NCBI RefSeq assembly: GCF_001638985.1
Contig: NW_017265155.1
Span: 434,001 to 498,000, forward strand
Direction: 5' to 3'
DNA: 64,000 nt
Source: Phycomyces blakesleeanus NRRL 1555(-)
Lineage: Eukaryota > Mucoromycota > Mucoromycetes > Mucorales > Phycomycetaceae
Made by a program: the position numbers and the translations under genes. The notes below the pieces were generated by a model, which did not search any database, was not told the origin of the DNA, and saw only the letters and a program-made list of their open reading frames with translations. Positions 24,885 to 35,871 of this stretch are shown here, piece by piece. The number at the start of each line of letters is the position of its first letter. Position 1 is the stretch's first letter.

Positions 24885-26348
24885 ATGAAGCTTGGTACTA
24901 AATATAAAAATAATAATATTACAACCATCAAAACAAACAAAAAAAATATAGCAGCAAAAAAAAGTATAATACTCAGAGTTGGATTTAGCATGCTGTCAGT
25001 TTGAACCGAAATGGGGTGCATGTCAAGAAAACATTACCAAAGCTAATCAATTGTTGGTCAAGTATGGAATCCCCTGTCATTTCTATTTTTATATATATTG
25101 ATTTGGTTAATCAAATCTCATTGTTCTATCTCTTTTTCTGTTTGTATGTGTTATGTGTACATGTAATAAGGTATAAAGCTGGAGACATTGATGTTCTAGT
25201 ATTGCCTGAGATGGCATTCACTGGGTATGTCTTTAAATCTCTACAAGAAATCACACCCTACCTGGAAGATGCAGAGACTGGCCAGACGACCACATGGGCT
25301 AAGCAACAGGGTAAGTTATTGACTGTCAAGACTTTTCTCTTCTTTCTTTTGACACTTGTATTATAACGAGTCATTAAAGGGTAAAGGCAGAAGAGAAAAG
25401 TGATGATGTATCTAACCCATTCAATTACTGTATATATATATATGTATGTATTTATTACTTTTTGTCCTTCTTAAAAAAATAGCCATTAGATTGAAATGCT
25501 TTGTGCTGGCTGGCTATCCTGAAGTCATCAAAGGTTAGTTTGATCGATCGATTTGTTAGCTGTAAAGGGACAAGATTTATTCAGAATTTATTTATTCTTT
25601 TTTTTTTGCTTACAAAAAAAGAAACATGTATATATATATCTATATTAAATAGAGGATGGTCAAACAAAACACTACAATAGTCAGTGCTGTGTAAACCAGG
25701 AAGGAAAGCTGGTTTACACTTACAGAAAGCATTTTCTGTATCAGGTGGATGAGAATTGGGCAGCAGAAGGACCTGGATTCACATCGGTAGATATCAAGGG
25801 TCTGGGTAAAGTCGGATTTGGCATCTGTATGGATCTCAATCCCTACCGCTTTGAGGCACCATTCGATGCATTTGAGTTTGCCACCTACCACGCCCAGCAA
25901 GGCACAAAGCTGATCTTGTGCAGTATGGCATGGCTACAATCCAAGGGAAAAAGTGAGAACATCAGAGTTCGTAGTACAATTTCCTACTGGGCCGAGCGAC
26001 TTTACCCATTGATAAATCCTCCAAAAACAAAGGATTCATCGCCTGTATACTTTGTAGCCTGCAATCGAACTGGAACAGAGAGAGGCAAGTTAATTTCTTG
26101 GTTTTTGAGGTATAACCACGCGCATATGGCAAATCATATTAACATACAAACACACACACACACAAATATATATATACAAATTATGTACATAAAACTACCT
26201 TATTTTTCTTTGTTTGGCTTGGTATTTTGTAGGGAGTACCTTTGCAGGAGGTAGCTGCGTACTTGAACTGTTTCCTCAATGCTTGATACACGACAGACTC
26301 TTGGAAGATGATCAAGATGTCTTGGTGGTGGATACCTCTAAAGATTAA
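24885..26348 (+). CDS. NTA1: Protein N-terminal Asn/Gln amidase (nitrilase family)
   Basis: Six exons (24885-24894, 24989-25061, 25171-25310, 25483-25533, 25653-26084, 26233-26348) give 273 residues. The first exon is only 10 nt, and splicing makes the family-typical start MKLACCQFEPKWGACQENI. Nitrilase catalytic residues are visible: Glu41 in LPEMAFTGY, Lys117 in YRKHFLY and Cys150 in GICMDLNPY. The motif MDLNPYRFEAPFDAFEFA is diagnostic of NTA1, which deamidates N-terminal Asn or Gln for the Arg/N-degron pathway. The last intron uses a GC donor (GAG|GCAAGT) and a TAG acceptor; the only nearby GT donor gives a premature stop. The gene converges on the Ral gene, with about 290 bp between the stops. 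It is shorter than yeast NTA1 but complete at both ends. Confidence 0.92.
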
Positions 26349-26642
26349 TATCAATCTCCTCAAATATCAATCTCCCTTTTCTTTCCTCTTCTTCTCCTTG
26401 GCCTTCTTTTGGAAATTCATTAAACAAAGAAGAAAAAGACGCAGAATTTTAGGCATTAAGCCCTTTTTCTTTCTTTCTTTCTTTTTTAGTATAGGAATGA
26501 ATCAGTGTATATTATATATAGTAGTTTTTTTTTAAAAAAAAAGAATTATAAAATAAGAGTATCAATAAATGTTCGTAGATTTAAGTAAATGAATATATAG
26601 TAGTATAATAAGAAATAAGAAATACAAATAGAGATCTGTTTT

Positions 26643-27611
26643 CTAGAGTATAACGCAGCAAGAATCTCTTTCGGGATTATCAGACTTTTGCTCTTTTAAT
26701 TTTCGATCTCTGATTTGTCGCATTAGCATGGTGTAGACCTCATCTACATTGTATCTAGTCTTTGCCGATGTTTCAATATACGAACAATTCCATTCAGCTG
26801 CCAATGAAGAAGCTTCGTTTGCAGTTACTTTACGCAAATGTGCCAAATCAACCTTGTTTCCTACTAAAACAAACGGAACCTTACACATATATATTATTTT
26901 ATTTTAATTATTAGATCAATTTATACAAATAAGAATAATAGAATTAAAAGATAAAAGGGATATTATCTATCTATCTATCTATCTAACTTTCTTTAGTTTG
27001 CTTACTGTTTCGTCGCCTAATACACGCAAGATTTGATCACGGAATTCTTGTGTATGATCCAAGGATTCTTGTTCACAAACCGAGAATACACACAGGAAAC
27101 CTTCTCCAGATCGATAGTAATTGTCCCGAATCTATATCAGAAAATAACGAGATAATAATAATATTAATGGTAATAAAATTAATTTAGGAAATATAATTGA
27201 AATCAAAATATAATTCATTCACATCAAGTGTGCGTGTGTGCGTGTGTGTATTTGTTATCTTCTTACTTACAGCTGCATATTCCTCTTGTCCTGCTGTATC
27301 TAGAATATCTACTTGGCACTCCTGGCCATCTAATGTAACTTTTTTTCTGTATGCTGAAAAGTGTTAAGTAAGAAATATAATTATAATTATATATATATAT
27401 ATTGACATAAATTATATATTGTAATATATACTTTTTGATAAATAAATAGAGAGATAAACTAAAACTTACAGTCTGCTTTTGTTGGGTCATACTCTTCAAC
27501 GAAATCACCGTACATGTATTGCAATGTCAAAGCTGATTTACCAACTCCACCAGATCCCACCATAATGATCTTGTGCAATGGGAGAGATTTCTTAGTTTTA
27601 TTTTTTCCCAT
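26643..27611 (-). CDS. Ral-type small GTPase
   Basis: Four exons (27611-27470, 27353-27271, 27131-27006, 26879-26643) give 195 residues. The G1 loop is GSGGVGKS (19-26), the switch I/effector segment YDPTKADSYRKKV matches the Ral rather than Ras or Rap consensus, G3 is DTAGQEEY, G4 is NKVD (125-128) and G5 is ETSAK. The stretch [18 protein letters not shown] is also Ral-like. The C-terminus is CCVIL; the final CVIL box with terminal Leu predicts geranylgeranylation and membrane attachment. Animal Ral proteins act through the exocyst in polarised secretion; the same role in this fungus is inference. Two adjacent palindromes lie about 100 bp upstream of the start. It could also be called a divergent Ras family member. 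Confidence 0.93.
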
Positions 27612-27712
27612 GATGATTAACAGAGAAAAATAAAGAAAGGAATAAGAATAAGAAGAATTTGATTGATAGAGGAAACGCAGATATAATATGTATATGGATA
27701 AGATGTGTAAAG

Positions 27713-27746
27713 GCGTATAAATTTATACGCCCGTGTACAAACACGG
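27713..27746. promoter_or_regulatory. Two abutting palindromes upstream of Ral gene
   Basis: A perfect 18-bp palindrome, GCGTATAAATTTATACGC (27713-27730), contains a TATAAA core on both strands. It is followed at once by the hairpin-forming repeat CCGTGT-ACAA-ACACGG (27731-27746). The pair sits about 100 bp upstream of the Ral start codon, the expected place for core promoter elements. Function as TATA box plus factor site is inference. Confidence 0.45.
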
Positions 27747-28577
27747 AGAGTGTTTAATAAGAGAGAAAGAAAAAAAAATGTATATATATGTATATATATG
27801 TATATATATGTATATGACCCCTTTTATATATGTATATCTATACACATATATTTGGAAATTGTTAGGAGATTGATGGGCTTGTTCAGGTTCGGTTATGTAT
27901 GTATGTATTTTCTTATAAAAAAATCAAAATATTATTAAACCAATCAAAGGGGGTGTCAATTGAAGTGTTTAGATATTTGGAAAGAGTGCTTGGATAAAAT
28001 CTCAAAGGATATATATCTAATTATATATTCAACATCTCTTGTCACCTATTTATCTTTCTGTACGTCAAAAATAAAATTATATTTGTGAATTACAAAGTAT
28101 GAAATGTAGAAGAATATTGATCAATCATGTATACGCACAAATATACATATATTTATACATATATAGGTATCATTCTCGAAATTTCGTAACTGGATTTTCT
28201 ATAAAAGGATATAATAGAATAACAGCAACCGAAAGAGAAAGAGACAAAAAAGGAATATATCTATTTGTTTGATCTACCTCTGTCTATATCTTTGATTTTC
28301 TTCCTCTTTTGGCTGCTTATATATATATATATACGCGAGCATTAATAAAAGAAGCATATTTGGAAAGACATGGATACATATTCATTCACATTCAAATTCT
28401 ATTATTATTGTTATTGATGTGTATCAGTGTATGAGTGTATGAGTATGAGTATGTGTATGGGTGTATATGTATGGGTGTTATGTTGTATTGTATTGTATTG
28501 TGTTGTATTGTATTGTGTACAAGTGTGTACGTGCGTATATGCGTATGTGTATATGTATATGTATATGTATCATTTTT
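27747..28577. other. Intergenic, TATG and TATTG repeats
   Basis: This lies between the Ral promoter and the 3' end of the CH-kinase gene. It holds TATATATG repeats (27779-27820), ATGAGT repeats (28430-28450) and TATTG/TATATG repeats (28485-28570). No gene was seen. Confidence 0.6.
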
Positions 28578-31341
28578 TTAGGTAATAATACACTGTTCAT
28601 CTCCGTGAAGGTTCATCTTCTTGCCCACCAATCGTCTCTTGGTTAGCTTGTCACCTTCAATTGGATTTAAGCCTGCTATCTTTTCCATGGCCAGGGTATG
28701 GGACAGCAATGCCGGGTTTGCGCTAAGAGCCATTTGTTCTTGAGGAGTCAATCCAAGTGCCTTTGAGTATTTACGAATACTTTCGGCCTGAGGATGGTTT
28801 TGAAGAGGCGGGGACGGATTACGCCCTACGCTGCCTCCCTTACCTCTCTCTACACATTTGCTCTGGTGGCGTGAAAGAGTACCGGGTAATGACGGGCGTC
28901 TTTCCTGGTTACGATTATACACCTTGGCAGAAAACACCCACTTTAGAATTATATATACATATATATATATTATATTTATGTATATGTGTATGTGTGTATG
29001 TATATTGTGTGACGAGCAAGGTGAGCAAAAGAATTTAATAGAAATCTAATTGTACTACTAGATAGCTTACATCGTAGGAAGGCTGATGATCATTTACTGT
29101 AGGTGGACAGGAAAAAGCCAGTCGTTTACAGTCCTCGTGACAAATGAGAGCACAAACTATTGATATATGTGATTAGATAGTGTCATTATTCTTATTACTT
29201 TTACTTTTTTTGGATTATTGATTTATGCTAAGCTGAATTAAATATAATATATTATATAAAAGATAATATCGATAATTATTGTGGACAGTTATTATTATTT
29301 GCTTGCCTTCACAGAATATTGCTCTTTCAGTCATAAGATCCTTGCAAACCTTGCATTCTACCAAGTCTGATTTTATGATGATGATGATGATGATAATGGT
29401 GATTTTATGATAGTGATAATGATAATGATAATGATAGTGATGGTGATGATGATGGTGATATTGGTGATTTTATGATGACGGTAGTGGCGGTAGTGGCAAT
29501 AATGGCAATGGTAATTATGGATGATGATAATAATTATGTATGATTATTTTTTGTTTCTTTTGTTTTGTTTTATGAACGGATTGTTGATAAACCTCAAGGT
29601 CAGACAAAATTTCCCACCTTTTCCAAAGGACGTGCGAATAAAACGATGTGTCTCATGTTCGTCTTCTGTATTCAGGGACAGTCTAGATTCATCCCGGTCA
29701 CTCTCGGAAAAGCTGTAAACAAAAGACGGGACGGAACCATTATTCTCAATGACAGAATCAGACAAAGGACATGCCATATTGTGAATATGATTCCCACTCG
29801 TCTTATGCATCTTCTCACTCTCGTTCTCGTTCTCGTTCTCGTTTTGGCTTTGACTTTGGTTTTGGTCTTCGTTCTCACTCTCATTTTCGTTTTCGTTTTC
29901 GTTTTCGTTTTTGTTTTTGTTTTCGTTTTCATTTGGGTGAGATTCGGTGAGCTTTTCTTCTTCACTGTTATGATTAGGTTCGTCTATAAAGAAATCAATT
30001 AGAAAATTAGAAATGTATACAAATGTTTGCATTCTTTCCTTTTAAAAAGAAAGACAAACAAAACATTGAATTATTGTAATTATTGCTACAATTATTACCT
30101 GTAGATTCAGTACTCTTTTCTTTGTGATTGGTTTTTATCCAAACATGTTCTTTAAGCTGGCTAGCAGTAGGTCTGTCTTTAGGATCTTTTTGAAAACAAC
30201 ACACCAGAAAATCTTGCATTTCCTAAGTAAGCACACCCATATAAAAGAAAAGAGAAAAGAGAGAAAATAATAATTATATGATTAGATGTCGGTAGTACGG
30301 ATATCGTGGGAATTTCTTCTTCCAAGTTACCATGGATACGTTTTCTGGAAGAGGGGGATATTCATCTTCCACAATACGGAACATGGCAGACATGGCTATG
30401 AGATCTGAATAGGGTGGTTTTCCAGTCACAAGTTCTACCAGAGTACAGCCAAGCGACCTTGGTTATTTTGATTTATATGTACATATACAAAAACATTAAT
30501 AAAAATAATCATCAGCAAGTCAATAAACCATTCAAATAGGTATATAAATATATATTTGTTTATAATATCTATTCTATTCTTTGGATTGTCGTAGTACAAA
30601 AATTAATCAATTTTTGGTTTCTTTCAACTCACCAGATATCAGCTTTTGTAGAAGCTCCTTTTAACTCAATGACTTCGGGTGCCACTATAAATCATAATTT
30701 TAATAATAGTTTAATTATATACACTCATATATACTTTGTGGACTTGAAATATTTATTACTACAGCACCACTACCACCACTCACTCACTCACTCACTCGTA
30801 TACACACGCACACATATACAATCATTCGTTTTCTTTTAAAGAATAATAATAGAATATAGAATATACTAAAAAGAAATAGGGTTAAACTTACTCCAGTTTG
30901 GTGTACCAGAAACCGTGCCAGCATCGGCTCCTTTGATTTTCAAATTTAGCGAAACACCAAAATCAGTCAACTTGACATCGCCTGTCTTTGTAGTCAAAAT
31001 ATTTGCAGCCTTTAGATCACAGTGAACAACCTAAAGTATTACATAAAAGTACAAGCAGAAGTTAACTACTTTGTTAATATCATTTTTTTGCTGTTGTTTT
31101 GAGCAGCATTGCCAGTAGAAGTAGACATGATAGTAATAGTAGTAATGTGCACATGTCAGTGATAATACTAAGATAATCACCTCATTAGCATGCAAGTACT
31201 CCAAGCCACTGAGTATCTTGACGCAGAAAGAAGCAACCAGCTTTTCTGGGAAAGCACCAAATGCCTTTGAAGTGGACATGAGGGATCCATTTTCTGCAAA
31301 TCTTAATACAAGTTATTTGTATAAGCCAAATTGTTGTTTTT

Positions 31342-31380
<39 letters not shown>

Positions 31381-34300
31381 CTTTTGGTTATAGTTATACC
31401 TAATGTAAGAACTTACTCTAATACGATATTCAAATGTTCTTCAGTACGAATGAATCCAAGGTATTGAATCACATTTGTGTGAGATAAAGTTTGTAAAAGG
31501 CTCACTTCTTTCTATAATTTGATTTTTTTAGAGAAAAAGAAGAATCATACATTACATAAATAACATTATCAACATGCCAAAGACACGCACACGCACATAA
31601 GTGCACATTTACACATATGCACATTTACACAATTATATATATAAAAATATAAATGTATATGTATGTGGATGTGAATGTGGATGTGAACGTGTACATGTAC
31701 TTATATTAAACATGCAACTCACCATCATCTCCTGATCGTGAACCCCTTCATCATCGAGATTAATGCGTTTAATGGCAACAATCTCTCCTGTGGCTAGATC
31801 AAGGGCCCTGTACACCGATCCAAACTGACCCTTGCCAATACAATTTCCCAGTTGCTGTCATGAATATATCAGTATAATAAATGAATAAAAACCTCCTTCA
31901 TTTTGTCGTACACGTCTGCGCAAAAACAAACAAACAAGCTAACACACAGACACATGTATATATGTATGCATATATTGGTTTATAACTTACATAGGTAGTA
32001 CTGGTAGATCCATCCTTGCTTTTTAAAGACAATTGCTTGCGCGCAGGATCATCCTCTTGGACCGCATTTACTGTGTTGAGCACCTTGCGATCAAGTTTAT
32101 GCCCCAAACTTCCCGTTGCAGGCGTTTTGTTTTTTGGATCATTTGGATTCTGAGAATCTTCTTTGGCAGGACAATGTGGTAATGATACACTTTGGCGACG
32201 TTTCTGGGCCGGCTCAGCCTTTGTGGATGCCAGTGCTCCATGCACAGATACAGCGCGTTCGTTCTTTGCAGCTGTCTTTATTGCTGCTACTGCAGTATTA
32301 GTAGTAGTTGTTACTGTCTTTGCGGATTGCTTTCCAGATTGCCTAGAAGAAGGTTGCTTTACGGCTAGTTTTTGGGACGGCGAAACGCAAAGAGAAAGAG
32401 ATGCTGACATTGCTGTGTGGTCTAGTGGAGGAAGAGGAGGAGAGTCATGCACAGATGTCGGTCGTCGAGATCGATCGCAGCCATTGTTGCTATCTAGACT
32501 CTTTTGATACAGTACTGACGACGACCGCTGTTCATTCGATTGATACCCGGGTCGCAGAGGTGACTTTGGTGGGCGCATGAGCGATTGGATGGATAAAGAA
32601 GATGTACCTGCCCGGCTGAGACTAAGTTTTGCTACATCGTAAGTATCCCGGCTATCTGACATTCCCTTGTCGGTGAGCGACAAGAGAGTTGACTGGAGCA
32701 TGGATATCCGAGTAGACACAGATACATCTGGCTGGATTGTTCGGCGCATGTTCTCGTCTCTGAGCTTGTCCTTGGTTGGATCCATGTCACCGAATATGTC
32801 CCGGATATGACGGTGCTTATTACTCTGAAGCGAAGACTTGTCGTCGCCAGAAGTCAGACTCTTGACGGTGTCTTTGCCCGAAGATGTGCTTAGCTGACTG
32901 TCAGTCGGAAGGCTCCTTACTGTATCTCTACCAGAAGCAGAATGTAATTGGCTACTGGACGGCAGACTCTTTATGGTGTCTCTCCCACAAGGTGAGTTTA
33001 GTTGTGTGTCAGTTGGAAGACTCCTTAGAGTATTTTTTCCACCGTAAGAGCTTAATTTGGTGTGCGTGGGTAGATCGAGGGGAAGACCATGCAATGGATT
33101 ACTGGATTGTTGGCTGACCGGAGGAGGATCGATTATGTCATGAGATTCATGAATGTCAATATTGTTGAGAGATTCGAGAGGGTCATTGGTGTCATTGTGA
33201 GTGACATAAGGTTTGAGAGGTTCAATATAGTCAATTGAGCCAACGGATATAATAGAGTCAGCGGTATTTAGAGTGTCGGTATCATTGTCACATTCAGCAT
33301 CAAGCTCGGCATCAGACTCAACATCAACGTCAGGCTCGACATCAGCATTATTATCATTGTCATTATGTTTACGTGGTAGAATTATAGGTTTGGTTACGGA
33401 TTCAGCTGAAATGACTAGAGAATCATCGAGATTCTTAGTAGCAATAGTAGTAGTAGCAGTAGTAATAGTAGTAATAGTAGTAATAGTAGAAGAATCGGTC
33501 AAAGTATCGCCAGATAAAGTACTTTCGCACGAGGCATGCTGTTGTTCTACAGGATAGTTGCGGCGTAGAGGTAAATCTGAGGATTTATTATCTCCCTCTG
33601 GTTTGGTCTCCTGGAGTGGGACACAACTTGGACTTTGGACTTGGTCTGTAGGAATCTTCCCTGAACTGTTAGTTTTATTGTCTCCCTTCTTGTTGTCTTT
33701 TGTTTCCTCCAGCTGCACTTTCTCCCTGTTAGTAATTTCAAGTGACTCCTTGCTCTCTGGCGTCTCCTTTTTGGCTGGGCAGGGTCGTGGTAATGACTGC
33801 TGAATAGGCAGTTGGGCAAGGGCAGCCACCGTATGGATAACCTAAGCAAATATAAACATGAAAATATACAAGCGCAAACACAGTTACAAGTGAATGATTA
33901 AATATGATACGTTGCATATGAACAAGTAAGTGTGAGTGTGGGTGTAGATATGTGTTGTATGGCTTGTATACAATTCTTTTGATTTTTTTTTGGGTTTTGG
34001 GTTTTCGGATATGCAACCCAAAATAATAATAAATGACTTACTGCTGCCATATCCTTGGCTTCATACAAGTCAACGGTCTCGAACAATTGAGACTTCGTGA
34101 GGCCAAGCTGATATATATAAAGGAGATCCAAAGGTCATGGAATAGGTAATTAAGTTTGTATATTCACATAGTTGAATCAATTGGAAGTATAGAATGATTA
34201 TTACCTGCCGTGCACCATCTAAGAACCGAATGATGTTGTCCATCTATGATGAATAAGTAAGAGTTTCAAGGTCTCGAGTCAAATTACCTTTACAAACGTC

Positions 34301-35348
34301 AAATTCTTTTGTGCCACATTTTTTATCGTCCCTGGACGAAGCTTGTTGACAAGACTATAAATATATAATACTTTAATAACTTATTCATTTTCCTTTACTG
34401 TTGTCATTATTGCCATCGTATTAACTTTCTTCTTTTAATATAAGTAGTGGAAATATATAGAATATAGAATATATATATATATATAATATGTTAATTACAT
34501 TTGAGCAAGAAAATACAGAAAATTTGTATGAATTTCTCACTTTTTTTAATAGATATTATGAACCCATCCCTCCCCTTCCTATCCCTTTATCAATCTTCCC
34601 CCCTCACGACCCCTTTTATTCCCTTTCCTTCTTTTCCCCTCTATCTATCTTTGATATCCCCCTTATTAGTATTATTACTATTATTTCGCTCTCTCTCTCT
34701 CACTCTCTCTCACTCTTTTGTTTTATCTATGGTTTTGATGACTCTTTTCTAAAGCACATTTTGCCACATGTTGATATAGGTGTTTTTAAAAGAAAAGAAA
34801 GATGTCACTGAAGATAAGCTTTTTCCCTCTTCTTTTTTGTCCTTCTTTTCTCTTTTTGCGCCTAATTACGCTAAATTGAGGTGTGGGCTATGTTGGGCTG
34901 TGTGTCGTGTTTTGCGTATTATGTAGTGTGTGTGTGTGTGTATTGTATGTTCGAGTAAACTTGTCCTTTTTTTCTCTCTTTCTTTTTTTTTGCTCGTTTG
35001 TGCCCGTTTTCATGTTGTTTTGGTTTTTTGTTTTGGTTTTGGTTTAAAAAATAATGATAGTAATGATGATAGTAACAATAATGGCAATAATGACAATAGC
35101 AATAGAAGAGAAATAGAAGAGTTGTAGAATGAGATTTGGCAATGGGAAACTTACTTGCATAAAAGTACAACATCTTTTAGCTTTAAATAAAGCTCTTCGA
35201 TGGTTATAGATATTTCCATGGTTGTATTGACGAATTCAAGTGCAATATTTTCGTCGTGTCGTAGCTGCTCTTGTCTTCTTTTTCCAAAAGAATGGTCGGC
35301 GCCAGTTTTTGGTCTACCAACGCGAGGAGATGCGTAAGTGGCTGTCAT
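28578..35348 (-). CDS. CH domain + Cdc7/SepH-like kinase + C1 protein
   Basis: Sixteen exons, all phase-consistent: 35348-35155, 34354-34288, 34243-34205, 34107-34042, 33841-31991, 31854-31723, 31511-31417, 31301-31181, 31030-30892, 30684-30633, 30457-30331, 30222-30099, 29983-29618, 29366-29307, 29156-29071, 28922-28578. The protein is about 1287 residues. Residues 30-132 form a calponin/transgelin-type CH domain ([31 protein letters not shown]). A long Ser/Thr-rich linker follows, with four 18-residue repeats (379-450). The kinase domain (about 739-1000) has [45 protein letters not shown] and [17 protein letters not shown], closest to the Cdc7/SepH/MAP3K-epsilon group. An Asn-Glu-rich stretch and an atypical C1 zinc domain (about 1113-1163: H, then CKVC, CEVC, H, C, C) follow. 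The catalytic loop is HCD rather than HRD. The intron inside the C1 domain uses a GC donor. Cdc7/SepH kinases drive septation; actin binding through the CH domain is inference. Confidence 0.9.
32858..33073 (-). repeat. Four 18-residue repeats in the CH-kinase linker
   Basis: Four consecutive 54-nt units inside exon 5 encode [54 protein letters not shown] and [18 protein letters not shown]. The G-K/R-D-T-x-R/K-S core is the most conserved part and looks like a repeated phosphorylation or docking motif. The units have diverged at DNA level, so the repeat is old and kept at protein level. Confidence 0.9.
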
Positions 35349-35838
35349 CACAAAGATAAAAAGAGATAAGACTGCAAGAGACGCCAGGATAGAAAGATGA
35401 TAGGTTATAGAGATAACAAAAGAGATATATATGTATATATTTGTGAAGGGATATGAAGAGTTTTAGCAATATAATTATATAATTATACGTGCGTGAAAGT
35501 TTAGGTTTCAAAATATGTGTAGAGTATTTGATAAAATAGAAAGAAGAAAAAGATAAAGCCAAGAGAACGAGAGCGAGAATTAAAGGAAGGGAGAAAGAAA
35601 CAAATCTTTAAAGAAGCACGGAAGAGAAGGAGAAAAGGGAACAACGAAGAAGAGTTGTATTCTTATTTATAGGCGCTTTTTTCACTAGATTAACTCTAAG
35701 GTGCTTACCTTTTTCTTCAATTCTGCAGCAAGGAGAAGGATGCGCCTACTTTACAAAGGCTTGTCTCCTGAATACATATATTTATATATCTTTCCTTTGA
35801 TAAACTTTCTCTCTGTGTATACAATTATACACATACAC

Positions 35839-35871
<33 letters not shown>

